A stretch of 64,000 nucleotides of DNA from Pseudalkalibacillus hwajinpoensis (GCF_039851965.1 NZ_CP156674.1:930001-994000); one strand, 5' to 3'. Shown: positions 42,822 through 52,413, numbered from the stretch's first letter. Made by a program: numbers and translations. Notes: generated by a model not told the origin, from the letters alone.

Positions 42822-44507
42822 TTAGAATTCCAACTTGTATACCCGTGCCTCAAAAGGGTGCAGCGCAAATCGTCCAATTGACTCATCCTCGTTCACATCG
42901 TAGTTACTGATCCATAATGATTTACTGCGATGCTTTAACTCTTCAGGAAGAGCAAATTCAGACTTCTGATCCGAGAAATTAAGAATAACGAGTATTGTTT
43001 CACCTTCATACCTTCTCGTATAAGCATAAATTTCGTCATGGTCTTCTAGAATAAGATCATACTGACCGTAGACAAGAATTGGATTTTCTTTTCGAAGTTT
43101 AATCAATTCTTTATAGTAATGGTAGATAGAATCAGGATTAGTTACTGCTAATTTTGCATTCACTTCTTTGTAATTTGGATTCACTTTTATCCACGGGTTA
43201 CCTGTTGTAAATCCAGCATGACTCGTGTTATCCCACTGCATTGGCGTTCTAGCATTGTCTCGCCCTTTCTTGTATATCGCCTGCATGACTTTTGCCGGAT
43301 CTTCTTTATCCTGGTCAACCTTTTCATGATACATATTTAACGTCTCAATGTCCTTATACTCCTCAATGGAATCAAAATGAACATTTGTCATACCAAGCTC
43401 TTCACCTTGATAGACGTAAGGCGTTCCCTGCAGCGTATGAAGGAAGGTGGCGAGCATTTTCGCTGACTCCACACGGTAGGTTGTATCATCTCCAAATCTT
43501 GATACCATCCGTGGCTGATCATGGTTGTTCAAGTACAGGCTGTTCCATCCTGCTTCTTCCAACCCTTTCTGCCATTTCGTGAACGTCTCCTTTAGATCGT
43601 TTAGCTTTAGAGGCTGAACATCCCATTTCCCATCACCTGAATCAAGATCAACGTGCTCAAATTGGAAAACCATATTCAGTTCATTACGATCATCAGCTGT
43701 ATAATTCTGCGCATCAGCTACGTCTAAACCTGGCATTTCACCCACTGTCATCACATCATAATGAGAGAGAACCTTTTCGTTCATTTCCTTCAAATACTCA
43801 TGGATCCGTGGACCATTCATGAAATAATCTCCACCAGAAACATAGCGTTTACCATTCGGATTTGGTGCATCCGGAAGCCCTGGTACTTTAGAAATAAAGT
43901 TAATAACGTCCATTCTGAAACCGTCAATTCCCTTATCAAGCCACCACTGCATCATGTCATAGACTTCCTGTCTTAAAGTGGGATTCTCCCAGTTAAGGTC
44001 AGGCTGCTTTTTACTGAATAAATGGAGATAGTATTCATCAGTTTTTTCATCATAGTCCCAAACAGAACCACTAAAAGCCGACTCCCAGTTATTCGGTTCT
44101 TTGCCGTCCTTACCAGGTTTCCAGATATAATAATCTCTGAATGGATTGTCTTTCGACTTCCGGCTTTCTTCAAACCAGTTGTGCTCATCAGAAGAATGGT
44201 TTACCACGAGGTCCATAATCAACTTCATACCACGCTGATGAACCTCATGCAGCATTTCCTCCCAATCTTCCATCGTGCCAAACTCTTCCATAATGGCACG
44301 GTAGTCACTAATATCATAACCATTGTCATCATTAGGAGATTGATAGACGGGAGACAGCCAGATCACATCTATACCAAGTTCCTTCAAGTAGTCCAGTTTC
44401 TCAGTAATGCCTTTAATATCGCCAACCCCATCACCATTGCTATCATTGAAACTTCTCGGGTAAATTTGATATACGACACTTTCTTTCCACCATGTTTTCT
44501 CCATCAT
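42822..44507 (-). CDS. GH13 alpha-glucosidase (oligo-1,6-glucosidase type)
   Basis: A 561-residue intracellular glucosidase starting MEKTWWKESVVYQIYPRSFN. The four conserved GH13 regions are present: LVVNHSSDEH, GFRMDVINFI (nucleophile Asp), TVGEMPG (acid Glu) and NNHDQPRM (third Asp). It releases glucose from short alpha-glucosides such as isomaltose, sucrose or maltose; exact specificity is not certain. Start at 44507, five bases after GGAGTGG. Last gene of the LacI-regulated sugar operon, 16 bases behind the permease gene. Confidence 0.9.
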   Translation of the reverse strand: MMEKTWWKESVVYQIYPRSFNDSNGDGVGDIKGITEKLDYLKELGIDVIWLSPVYQSPNDDNGYDISDYRAIMEEFGTMEDWEEMLHEVHQRGMKLIMDLVVNHSSDEHNWFEESRKSKDNPFRDYYIWKPGKDGKEPNNWESAFSGSVWDYDEKTDEYYLHLFSKKQPDLNWENPTLRQEVYDMMQWWLDKGIDGFRMDVINFISKVPGLPDAPNPNGKRYVSGGDYFMNGPRIHEYLKEMNEKVLSHYDVMTVGEMPGLDVADAQNYTADDRNELNMVFQFEHVDLDSGDGKWDVQPLKLNDLKETFTKWQKGLEEAGWNSLYLNNHDQPRMVSRFGDDTTYRVESAKMLATFLHTLQGTPYVYQGEELGMTNVHFDSIEEYKDIETLNMYHEKVDQDKEDPAKVMQAIYKKGRDNARTPMQWDNTSHAGFTTGNPWIKVNPNYKEVNAKLAVTNPDSIYHYYKELIKLRKENPILVYGQYDLILEDHDEIYAYTRRYEGETILVILNFSDQKSEFALPEELKHRSKSLWISNYDVNEDESIGRFALHPFEARVYKLEF

Positions 44508-44523
44508 CATCCACTCCATTTCT

Positions 44524-45342
44524 CTATTTAATAGCGCCTTTCGTTACACCGCTAATAATCCATTTCTGGGCAAAGATATAAACAAGTATCATCGGAGCAA
44601 GAGCCATCAAATAAGAGGCAAATGCTAAATTGTAATCTGTACTAAATTGAGATTGGAAAATATATTGCACTAAAGGTAACGTAGCAAGCTCTTGATCACT
44701 CAAGATTACGAGTGGCAACATAAAGTCATTCCATGCCCATAGTGTTGTCAGAATACCGACTGTGGCATTCATCGGAGCAAGAAGCGGGAAAATAACCTTC
44801 CAGAAAACACCCCATGTGCTTGCTCCATCCATTATTGCTGCTTCTTCAAGCTCCTTCGGAATAGATTTGATATAGCCAACGTAGATAAAGACGTTAAAGG
44901 CAAGTCCATACACGACATATAGCATAATCAATCCAACTAGATTATCAATTCCCCATGAACTTGTTTGTTTCACAATTGGTAACATGATTATAGGAAAAGG
45001 AACAAACATCGCACTCACGAAATAGTAGAAAAGAAACTTATAAAACTTTTTATGCATATTTCGTGCAATAGCATAAGCGACCATCGAATTTGTGAGCAAC
45101 GTTAAAACAACAACAAATAACGTAATGAATGCGCTGTTTCCAAGAGCATTGAAGAAATTTGTTAGTTGGATTGCTTCTGTGAAATTTTCAAATCGCCATT
45201 CTTTAGGTAGAGCTAGAAATGAATCGGCTAGTTCCTGAGGGGTTTTTAGCGCGATCGTAACCGTGAGATACAATGGAAAGAGAATGAGCAGTGAACCAAG
45301 AATTAATAAGGTTGTTATAAACCAATTCGATTTCTTTCCCAT
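44524..45342 (-). CDS. Carbohydrate ABC transporter permease (MalG type)
   Basis: A 272-residue inner membrane permease with six helices. The EAA loop, which contacts the ATPase, reads EELEEAAIMDGASTWGVFWKV-like (starting PKELEEAAIMDGAS). It overlaps the upstream permease stop codon (TAATG), indicating translational coupling. Imports an alpha-glucoside together with 45342-46205 and 46262-47491. Confidence 0.9.
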   Translation of the reverse strand: MGKKSNWFITTLLILGSLLILFPLYLTVTIALKTPQELADSFLALPKEWRFENFTEAIQLTNFFNALGNSAFITLFVVVLTLLTNSMVAYAIARNMHKKFYKFLFYYFVSAMFVPFPIIMLPIVKQTSSWGIDNLVGLIMLYVVYGLAFNVFIYVGYIKSIPKELEEAAIMDGASTWGVFWKVIFPLLAPMNATVGILTTLWAWNDFMLPLVILSDQELATLPLVQYIFQSQFSTDYNLAFASYLMALAPMILVYIFAQKWIISGVTKGAIK

Positions 45343-46205
45343 TACATTTCCACCTCTCTTCTTTGTAAGACCTTAATTTGAATGACTGAAATGACTACAA
45401 TGATAACGAAATAAACAACCGCATTAGCAGACTGGTAAGCAAACTCTCCACCTTCAAAACCACCTCGATAGATTAATAGAGAGATCGATTCGGTAGCCTG
45501 TCCAGGCCCCCCACCGGTTAACGCAATAATGTGATCGAACACCATCAAGAAGTTCTTCATGGCAAGCACCATGTTAATCGTGAAGAACGTTGCAATAAGA
45601 GGAAACGTTATGCTCCAGAACTTTCTCCATGGTCCAGCACCATCAATACTTGCAGCCTCATATAAATCCTCAGGTATAGTCACAAGACCAGCTAGATAAA
45701 GTATCGTATTGAATGCTACCGCCTGCCACACAGCTACAATGACAACTCCGATCCAGGCAACATCCTGATCTCCAAGAATATTCCTTGTCAACGCATTAAT
45801 TCCAAGCCCTTCTGCAATTTCAGGAATGAAATGTGCGAAGATAAAATTAAATATATAACCGACGATCAAGATACTTAAAATATTTGGCATGAAGTAAACT
45901 GCTCTCAGCGTCTTTTGAAATTTTATTTTTGCGTTTAGCCCCATCGCTACAATAAGACTAATGACATTAACAAGAATGGTTGAAACGACCGCGAATTTGA
46001 AAGTGAAAAGATAGGCATGAAGAGCTCGCTCATCCTTAAAGACATTAATATAGTTTTTTAATCCAACAAAATCAAAATCCCCATACCCTCTCCAGTTTGT
46101 AAAGCTATAATAAACCCCTTGAAGAGCAGGATATGTATGGAAAGTAAAAAAGAGCAACAGGGCAGGAACAGTCATGATTATAAAAGCGTTTTTCCGTTTA
46201 TGCAT
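45342..46205 (-). CDS. Carbohydrate ABC transporter permease (MalF type)
   Basis: A 287-residue permease with about six helices; the EAA loop reads PEDLYEAASIDGAGPWRKFW. The ATG at 46205 (GGAGAGGTG upstream) is chosen; the ORF extends to 46286, but those residues overlap the previous gene. It ends in TAATG with the MalG-type gene. Confidence 0.9.
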   Translation of the reverse strand: MHKRKNAFIIMTVPALLLFFTFHTYPALQGVYYSFTNWRGYGDFDFVGLKNYINVFKDERALHAYLFTFKFAVVSTILVNVISLIVAMGLNAKIKFQKTLRAVYFMPNILSILIVGYIFNFIFAHFIPEIAEGLGINALTRNILGDQDVAWIGVVIVAVWQAVAFNTILYLAGLVTIPEDLYEAASIDGAGPWRKFWSITFPLIATFFTINMVLAMKNFLMVFDHIIALTGGGPGQATESISLLIYRGGFEGGEFAYQSANAVVYFVIIVVISVIQIKVLQRREVEM

Positions 46206-46261
46206 GTTCACCTCTCCTTTAAGGTAAATGAAGAGGCACCTTAGTAGATGCCCATTTTCAT

Positions 46262-47491
46262 TTATCGGTTTTGAACCTTTTCCCACTCTTCATCCATTTT
46301 CTTCAGGAATTCATCTTTGTTTTTATTAATCAAAAAGTCTTGAATCAAATTCTCTGCTTGCATTCCTGCAGGATAATAATGGTCAGGGAAGCTGGTAATT
46401 GAACCTTCTTGAAAGTTAACCTTTATTCCCTCCATGACAGGATCCTCCTGGAATACACCCTCTACAGCTGAGAATGCTGCTTGCTCATCGATATATTGTT
46501 TTGCATTTTGTTCATTAATCATAAACTCAATGAACTTCTTCGCTTCCTCGGAATATTCGGTATCACTATTAACAGCAAATAAAACGTCTACACCGGAAAC
46601 TAGTTTGTTCTCTTCAGGTGTATTTGTAACTGGCATTGCAAAAACCCCTAAGTTAATATCCGGATTTGCTTTCTTGATTTCAGGGATGGCCCAGTTTCCT
46701 TGTAAGTACATAACCCCTTCACCTTTTGCGAAAGCTGTGTTTCCATCACCATAAGCAACACCCATGTTGTCTTGATGTCCATATTCTAAAAGCGTTAACA
46801 TTTTATCTGCTACTTCAGGATAATCTTCCTGAAAACTCGCCTCACCGTTGTTTACCTTTTTCGCAAACTCTTCAGGTTGAATATTCGCAGCAAGAGAATT
46901 CCATGGAATCATTCCTGTCCAAGCATCCTTTAACGTCAGGTATAAAGGAATTTCTCCCTCAGCCTTTGCTTTGTCGAGTATTGCTACAAACTCATCCCAT
47001 GTTTTGGGAACTTCAACACCCAGCTCTTCAAATTTATCTTTGTTATAAATGACAGCGTTCGCATTTGTAGCATAGGGAATACCATACGTTCCTTCTTTTT
47101 CTTCTCCCGCTAGACGGTTAATCATATCTAAATAGGCAGGCTGAATTTTGTTAATCATTTCTGAATCTGATAAATCCATTAATACTCCTGCACGGGCCAG
47201 CTCCCCATAAGTTGCATTCCCACCGATCGCCATAACATCCGGCAAATCATTTTTTGTTAACCGTGACTTCAGGACAGTTTCTGCTTCTGGCGGTGCATTT
47301 AATTTGATATCGATATCAGGATTTTCTTCTTCAAACTTTTTAATGAGAGCCTTATAGGTTTCCGTATTCTCCGATTTATTAGAGAACACCTCTAGTGCAT
47401 CGTCTTTACCACCACTACTACATCCTGTTAAAAGTGCCGCGCCGAGAGCCATTGAAACAAAACCGGTAACCAATTTGCTATGAAGCTTCAT
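46262..47491 (-). CDS. Sugar ABC transporter substrate-binding lipoprotein
   Basis: A 409-residue family-1 solute-binding protein. The lipobox is ALLTGCSS with Cys24, so it is tethered outside the membrane. Conserved stretches are VMAIGGNATYGELARAGVLM and WAIPEIKKANPDINLG. First gene after lacI, presumably binding an alpha-glucoside. The operator at 47542-47557 is just upstream. Confidence 0.9.
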   Translation of the reverse strand: MKLHSKLVTGFVSMALGAALLTGCSSGGKDDALEVFSNKSENTETYKALIKKFEEENPDIDIKLNAPPEAETVLKSRLTKNDLPDVMAIGGNATYGELARAGVLMDLSDSEMINKIQPAYLDMINRLAGEEKEGTYGIPYATNANAVIYNKDKFEELGVEVPKTWDEFVAILDKAKAEGEIPLYLTLKDAWTGMIPWNSLAANIQPEEFAKKVNNGEASFQEDYPEVADKMLTLLEYGHQDNMGVAYGDGNTAFAKGEGVMYLQGNWAIPEIKKANPDINLGVFAMPVTNTPEENKLVSGVDVLFAVNSDTEYSEEAKKFIEFMINEQNAKQYIDEQAAFSAVEGVFQEDPVMEGIKVNFQEGSITSFPDHYYPAGMQAENLIQDFLINKNKDEFLKKMDEEWEKVQNR

Positions 47492-47541
47492 CCTATACTC
47501 CTCCTTCGGTTGGTTTAATCATTTATCGCGTTAATAAACTT

Positions 47542-47557
47542 AAGTAAACGTTTAACT
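47542..47557 (-). promoter_or_regulatory. LacI-type operator ahead of the sugar operon
   Basis: AAGTAAACGTTTAACT, with a perfect TAAACGTTTA core, in the 83-bp gap between lacI and the binding-protein gene. It shares its core with the operator upstream of lacI. Confidence 0.8.
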
Positions 47558-47574
47558 AAATGATTAAAAAAAAA

Positions 47575-48582
47575 TTAATTTATTTTTTTTACGGATTCTC
47601 TCTCTATAATGCGATGTGGCATAATTCTACTTTCCACTGTGTTCCCGCTGGCAATTGATTTAAAGAGCATTTTAGCTCCTGTTTGCCCCATCTCATATAA
47701 GGGTTGAGCGACAGTAGTTAATGGGGGAATTATCATTTGTGCAATCTTAATATTATCATAACCTATTACAGACAACTGATCAGGAACCGTAATTCCAAGC
47801 TTATATGCTGCTGAAATGACACCTACTGCCACATCATCACTCGTAGCTACAATCCCTGTAAGATCAGGAAATCGTGATAGAAGAGGTTCTAGATTAGTAA
47901 GACCATCTTCGTAAGCAAACCCTTTCGTATAAAAGACCTGTTCCTCACTAGCCCTTAAACCGTAGTGATTTAATGCTTCTAGAAAACCCTGTGCCCTTGG
48001 ATAGCCAGCAATTGTATCTTCCTTTGGACCACTAATCATCCCAAGATTCTTATGCCCTTGATTGATCATATATTGTGTGGCACTAAAAACAGCAGATCGA
48101 TCATTTACCTTCACATAAGGCAATTGAAACTCTAATGACTCAGTAGAAATAAGAACAACTGGCACATCCATCTTTTTCATAATATCATCATATTCTTTTG
48201 TCAGTACTTCACTAACATAGAGGATGCCCTCTACTCTTTTCTCATTTAACAGCTGTAAGTATTTCTTCGTTCGTTTCCCACTTGAATCAGTGTGACAAAC
48301 AATGACACTGTGTCCCAACTCATGTGCGACATCCTCAATACCATTCAAAATTTCAGACGATAGCATGCTTGATACGTCAGGGAAAAGAACGCCGATTGTT
48401 TGTGTTTTCTTGTTAATTAAGCCTCTTGCTACCGCATTGGGTTGATAGCCCAGTTCCTCAATGGCGTCAAGGACTTTTTGTTTTGTCTTTGGAGAATATC
48501 CCGGTAAGTCATTCAAAATCCTGGATACTGTAGCAATAGACACATTTGCCTTTTTGGCTACATCTTTAATGGTTGAAGCCAT
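47575..48582 (-). CDS. LacI-family repressor of the alpha-glucoside operon
   Basis: A 335-residue regulator. The LacI HTH is IKDVAKKANVSIATVSRIL, with hinge residues AVARGL, followed by the two-lobed periplasmic-binding-protein-like sensor (GVLFPDVSSMLSSEILNGI; VIGYDNIKIAQMIIPPLT). The gene heads the cluster and is flanked by GTAAACGTTTAC-type operators on both sides, so it controls itself and the transport genes. The inducer is probably an imported disaccharide. Confidence 0.9.
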   Translation of the reverse strand: MASTIKDVAKKANVSIATVSRILNDLPGYSPKTKQKVLDAIEELGYQPNAVARGLINKKTQTIGVLFPDVSSMLSSEILNGIEDVAHELGHSVIVCHTDSSGKRTKKYLQLLNEKRVEGILYVSEVLTKEYDDIMKKMDVPVVLISTESLEFQLPYVKVNDRSAVFSATQYMINQGHKNLGMISGPKEDTIAGYPRAQGFLEALNHYGLRASEEQVFYTKGFAYEDGLTNLEPLLSRFPDLTGIVATSDDVAVGVISAAYKLGITVPDQLSVIGYDNIKIAQMIIPPLTTVAQPLYEMGQTGAKMLFKSIASGNTVESRIMPHRIIERESVKKIN

Positions 48583-48599
48583 GTCTCACCTTCTTTCGA

Positions 48600-48611
48600 G
48601 TAAACGTTTAC
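48600..48611 (-). promoter_or_regulatory. LacI-type operator ahead of lacI
   Basis: GTAAACGTTTAC, a perfect 12-bp palindrome, 17 bases upstream of the lacI start codon. Confidence 0.85.
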
Positions 48612-48687
48612 GTAATTTCTTATTCCCATAATAACTTTAATTGAAAGCCTTTTCAACACTTTTTTTCAGAAAATTAAATTGTTTGTT

Positions 48688-49728
48688 CTATTTCGAAACC
48701 AATTTCCTATGCCTCAACTGCTCAATCAGATACTTCTCAATAAGCTTTGTATCATCCGGGTGGAACAAATGGGCTGATTTATCTACCCACAGCAGTCGTT
48801 TTTCTCGTGCATTGAGTTGATCATAATACGTTTTTACAAGCTGACCATGGACATGATAGTCTTTCATCCCATGAATGAAGGTAATTGGAATCGCAACTTT
48901 CTGTACACTCTCCATGAAATTGTTGGCAGCTAATTCTTTAATAAAAGAATCTGTATAGACGAGTTTAAATCCTTTATAATACGTGTTGTAAATATCCTTT
49001 AATGAGTACTCATCTGATTGAAACATTGCCTTTGTGACATTCATTAACCCTGGATGCTTGATCACGTCATCCGAATAAATGAGCGTATTAAACTTTCTTT
49101 GCCACTTTCTTAACACTCCCCACTGTTGGAAGCTTTCTACAAACGGTGGTTCACCAACGGACTCTAGCTCAACTAATGCCTTCGTATGCCCTCTTCTTTT
49201 TGCTTCCGCTTTTGTCCATTCAAGCGAAAGGCGATCATTCTCAGTCCAGCTCACAACCTGAGATAATCCTACATATGAGTAGAATTTATCTGGAAAGGTT
49301 GTGACGAGCTCAAGCCCGATTGTAGACCCCCATGAATGTGCGGCGAGAAAAATCTTAGGGTGTTTGAATCGTGTACGCAAATAATCCGTTAGCTCATTCG
49401 CATCCGAAACAAATTGAGAAACCGTCATCGATTCTCCTGGAATATCATGTCGGTAGGATTTACCTGTTCCTCTCTGATCCCAGTAGACGAGAACGTAGTG
49501 TTTAACTAACTCTCGCGTATTCGTCACAATCGTATAGTCTCTTCCTTTAGACGACACACCTGGAAGAGGCATACTTGGCCCTCCATGCAAAATCAACAGC
49601 ACAGGTTTAGTTTGATCCTCTGCCTGGATAAGAATTGTCTGCCGAATCCCACCAATCATGATCTCTTCACTAGAACTTATACCGGTTTGAGATACGGTGT
49701 AATCTACTTTTTTCGAAAAGATCCCCAC
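48688..49728 (-). CDS. Alpha/beta-hydrolase, prolyl-aminopeptidase (S33)-like
   Basis: A 346-residue hydrolase. Oxyanion motif LILHGGPSMPLPG, then YWDQRGTGKSY, and the nucleophile elbow AAHSWGSTIG; the late Asp is in IHGMKDYHVHG and His in DKSAHLFHPDD. HGGP and DQRG are typical of proline iminopeptidase-like S33 members. The start is probably the GTG at 49728 with GGAG nine bases before it; a TTG at 49749 has no ribosome site. Confidence 0.8.
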   Translation of the reverse strand: MGIFSKKVDYTVSQTGISSSEEIMIGGIRQTILIQAEDQTKPVLLILHGGPSMPLPGVSSKGRDYTIVTNTRELVKHYVLVYWDQRGTGKSYRHDIPGESMTVSQFVSDANELTDYLRTRFKHPKIFLAAHSWGSTIGLELVTTFPDKFYSYVGLSQVVSWTENDRLSLEWTKAEAKRRGHTKALVELESVGEPPFVESFQQWGVLRKWQRKFNTLIYSDDVIKHPGLMNVTKAMFQSDEYSLKDIYNTYYKGFKLVYTDSFIKELAANNFMESVQKVAIPITFIHGMKDYHVHGQLVKTYYDQLNAREKRLLWVDKSAHLFHPDDTKLIEKYLIEQLRHRKLVSK

Positions 49729-49771
49729 TAGAAAACACTCCCATATCAAGTGGCATATACGTTTCCAACAC

Positions 49772-50634
49772 TTACGCCTTCTTCATATTATATCCATTCA
49801 CAAAGAACGCAATTGTTTCAAGCTCTTCCTCATTTATTTCCCTGCCAACTTGCTTCTTATAGGCATTCTGCATCTGACATTCATCTCCGCTAAACTTATG
49901 GGTCAGCTCTGCAGCAATTCTTAACACCTTCGTTTCGTTCAAGAACTCTTCCTTCGAAACGGGTTTATAATGAGAATACACATACCACTCCGCATTGAAT
50001 TGCTCCATCAGATCTAGCAATGGAAGCGTTCTGCTGACTGTATAGTTGTCCTTTTCAGAAAAAATATCCGGGTACATGCTATCACCTAGAAATAAGATCT
50101 TCTCTTCTTTCATGTACACAACAACTGAATCAGACGCATGATCCCCGCCTACTTGAAGAAGTACACAAGTGACACCACCAAGATCGATTTCCACTTTATT
50201 TTCAAAAGTTAACGATGGGAGCGTGATGGTAATGTCCCGGTGATGAACAAACTCCTTTTTATCGCTGTCGCACAGAATTCGATTTCAGTTCCCTTTTTTA
50301 CTCGCTCATCTAGCGCCTCATCTGACCACGAGTAAGGAAGTAGCTTCTCCATTTCTTCTTTCGTTTGCTTTGATGAAATCGATATAACCTGATCGAGAGC
50401 AGAAAGACCAAAAATATGATCCCAATGCCAGTGGGTGAGGGCTAACATATTAGGTTCAGGGACACCTCTGTTAGATAGCTCGTCAAGAAAATAACGAGCG
50501 TGTGCTTCAGAATTCCCTGCATCAATCATAAGGGTCCTTTGATCACCAACAATCATTCCTAAAATTGGACGATCTGTCTCAAATACTGGCGTTTGATACC
50601 AGAATCGATCTCCAATTCTTTCGATAGTTTGCAT
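49772..50634 (-). pseudogene. MBL-fold metallo-hydrolase with a frameshift in an A run
   Basis: The N-terminal ORF (142 codons) has HWHWDHIFGL (HxHxDH metal motif) and ends abnormally after ATAIKRSLF. The C-terminal ORF continues the fold (VEIDLGGVTCVLLQVGGDHA with a His ligand; FLGDSMYPD; YSHYKP) to position 49772. Inserting one base in the minus-strand A run at 50256-50260 joins them as AIKKEFVHHRDITITLPS. One base is therefore missing in a homopolymer: pseudogene, sequencing error or slippage site. Confidence 0.75.
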
Positions 50635-50714
50635 CTCATTTCCTCCTCTAAATAAACAACGTTAGTATGTATCAAATTGAGTGTTTTTTTTACATCATAT
50701 CATTAAAGAGAGAG

Positions 50715-50740
50715 GGGGGGCAGACACGTGTCTGCCCCCC
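50715..50740. repeat. GGGGTCAGACACGTG-type palindrome, copy 1
   Basis: A perfect 26-bp palindrome GGGGGGCAGACAC/GTGTCTGCCCCCC, 5 bases past the stop of the tadC pseudogene. It shares the CAGACACGTGTCTG core with three other copies in this window. Confidence 0.85.
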
Positions 50741-50745
50741 TTTGA

Positions 50746-51591
50746 TTAACCCAGTCCATCGACAATCAATTTCACAACCATTGGTCCAATTATGATAATA
50801 AAAAGAGGTGGGAATATAAACAGGATCATCGGGATCAACATTTTGACTGGTGCCTTCATCGCCTGTTCACGTGAGAGTTCACGTCTTTGCTTACAAATAC
50901 GTGTCGTAATGTTTTTAATGACTTTCGCCATCCCAATCCCGTGATGATCAGCCTGAATGATTGACATCATGACGCTCTGGAAATGATCTGATGGGACACG
51001 CTTCTTTAAGCTATAGAACGCTTCCCTCCGTGATTTGCCACGTTTCATTTCATCAAGCGCCTGACTGAACTCATCCGCGAGCGGTCCTGGCTTCCTGGCA
51101 CAAACATTAGAGATAGATCCCTCAAGCCCAACCCCTGCTTCAAGAAGTAAGCTCACCATATCAAAGAAAACAGACATTTCCTTATTGATCACTTTTACTC
51201 TTTGTGTTTTTTTCTTTGCTAAATAAAACACTGGATAGCGGTAGAACAAGAAAACAACAGCAAGTATTAATAACACGGTCGCAGAATTTTTACTATCTGA
51301 AACAGGTACCATAAGCAAGAAAGTTAAGAATCCCCCGCAGATGCTAATGAGAAGTTGAATAAGTCTAAATTCAACAGCCGATCGATTCCCAAATCCAGCT
51401 TCATGAAGAAGAATTTCTAACTTTTTTCGATCTTTTCTTACGAATTTTGCTTACCTGTTTGATACCTATCCCCCAATATTTGCGACATAGCGGATGTGAT
51501 AATCCATTTTCTCTTTTTTAGATTTACGTTGAACTTCATTCATCTTTCCAAAGTATTGCTCTAAGTTGTCGCTCAGCGCGTCATCTAGCGT
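50746..51591 (-). pseudogene. TadC-like type II secretion F protein with two in-frame stops
   Basis: A single frame runs from TLDDALSDNLEQYFGKMNEV through YHIRYVANIGG, then TAG, VSNR, TAA, and on through KKLEILLHEAGFGNRSAVEF to the F-domain (FDMVSLLLEAGVGLEGSISN; VPSDHFQSVMMSIIQADHHG) and the C-terminal helices. The layout is TadC, an inner-membrane platform protein of tight-adherence pili. No tadA, tadB or pilin gene is nearby. Two stop codons near 51460 make it a pseudogene; the remaining C-terminal ORF starts at 51318. Confidence 0.75.
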
Positions 51592-51954
51592 TCATCTTCT
51601 CCTAACGTTTACGTCACCTAAAAAACTCATTCCCTACCGATTTAATAAAATTCCTCGTTCATCATTTTGTCGCAATAACTGTGATATACCCCACAGTTCG
51701 ATTCACGCTGATCGATTACATTAAGGGTGTAGAAAAATTCTTATGAGGGATTTACATGGAAGGAATGTTCACGGCATCAACAAAAACTGGTAAGTGGCAT
51801 ACGATCAATTACAGGATTTTTTCATCCCCCTTACCCTTATTCCAAAACCAGTTCATTTACATTCCAATGTGCTCTTATAGCAATTAATGGGTTTAATCCC
51901 TCTCATTTCCGGAAACATACCCTATATACAAAACAACAAAGGAGATGAAGGAAA
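51592..51954. other. Spacer before the yjzC tandem
   Basis: No established gene. It contains a possible 43-codon ORF (51756-51887) and is otherwise AT-rich. Promoters for the yjzC pair should lie in its right half. Confidence 0.4.
51756..51887 (+). CDS. Possible 43-aa ORF
   Basis: Opens with GAGGG 5 bases before an ATG and reads MEGMFTASTKTGKWHTINYR. The 16 bases around the ribosome site and start match those of the DUF2187 gene at 14822 (GAGGGATTTACATGGA). The rest of the product shows no family likeness. Treat as tentative. Confidence 0.25.
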   Translation: MEGMFTASTKTGKWHTINYRIFSSPLPLFQNQFIYIPMCSYSN

Positions 51955-52140
51955 ATGGCAGATCGTTTCAAAACTGGTGAAAATGCCCCTGAGAATGGAA
52001 AGTATGAATTTGATGGTTTAACAGACGGAAGAAAGAATAGTAATCCGACTGAAGATGAAAAGCATATCAGCCTCCAAAGTGGCGACACGTTTCCTCCACT
52101 TCGATCAAGCAAAGAATCAGCATATTGGAAAAAAGCATAA
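51955..52140 (+). CDS. YjzC-like small protein, copy 1
   Basis: A 61-residue hydrophilic protein (MADRFKTGENAPENGKYEFD...) with ISLQSGDTFPPLRSSKESAY; the sequence FKTGExAPENGKYEFDGLTD resembles the RPGQKAP-type start of B. subtilis YjzC. Such proteins are small, of unknown function, often expressed late in growth. GGAGATGAAGG precedes the ATG. The gene is one half of a tandem duplication with the ORF 230 bases downstream, which differs at two residues (N10K and K36M). Confidence 0.65.
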   Translation: MADRFKTGENAPENGKYEFDGLTDGRKNSNPTEDEKHISLQSGDTFPPLRSSKESAYWKKA

Positions 52141-52184
52141 GAACGATATAATGACTTAACTTATTTAAGAGGAGATGAAGGAAA

Positions 52185-52370
52185 ATGGCAGATCGTTTCA
52201 AAACTGGTGAAAAGGCCCCTGAGAATGGAAAATATGAGTTTGATGGTTTAACAGACGGAAGAAAGAATAGCAATCCGACTGAAGATGAGATGCATATCAG
52301 CCTCCAAAGTGGCGACACGTTTCCTCCACTTCGATCAAGCAAAGAATCAGCATATTGGAAAAAAGCATAA
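52185..52370 (+). CDS. YjzC-like small protein, copy 2
   Basis: Near-identical to the copy at 51955-52140, including its ribosome site and about 30 bases of 3' flank, so the repeat unit of 230 bp is a recent tandem duplication. The two substitutions (Lys10 and Met36 here) are the only coding changes seen. The following DUF3243 gene uses a similar AGAGGAGATGA ribosome site, and all three are probably one transcript. Confidence 0.65.
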   Translation: MADRFKTGEKAPENGKYEFDGLTDGRKNSNPTEDEMHISLQSGDTFPPLRSSKESAYWKKA

Positions 52371-52413
52371 GAACGATTTAATGACTTAACGTATTCAAGA
52401 GGAGATGAGTAAT

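Larger units (their letters stand above)
51941..52387 (+). repeat. 230-bp tandem duplication containing the yjzC-like genes
   Basis: Two direct copies, each from GGAGATGAAGGAAAATGGCA through the ORF to GAACGATATAATGACTTAAC (second copy GAACGATTTAATGACTTAAC). They differ by only a few bases. Confidence 0.9.
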
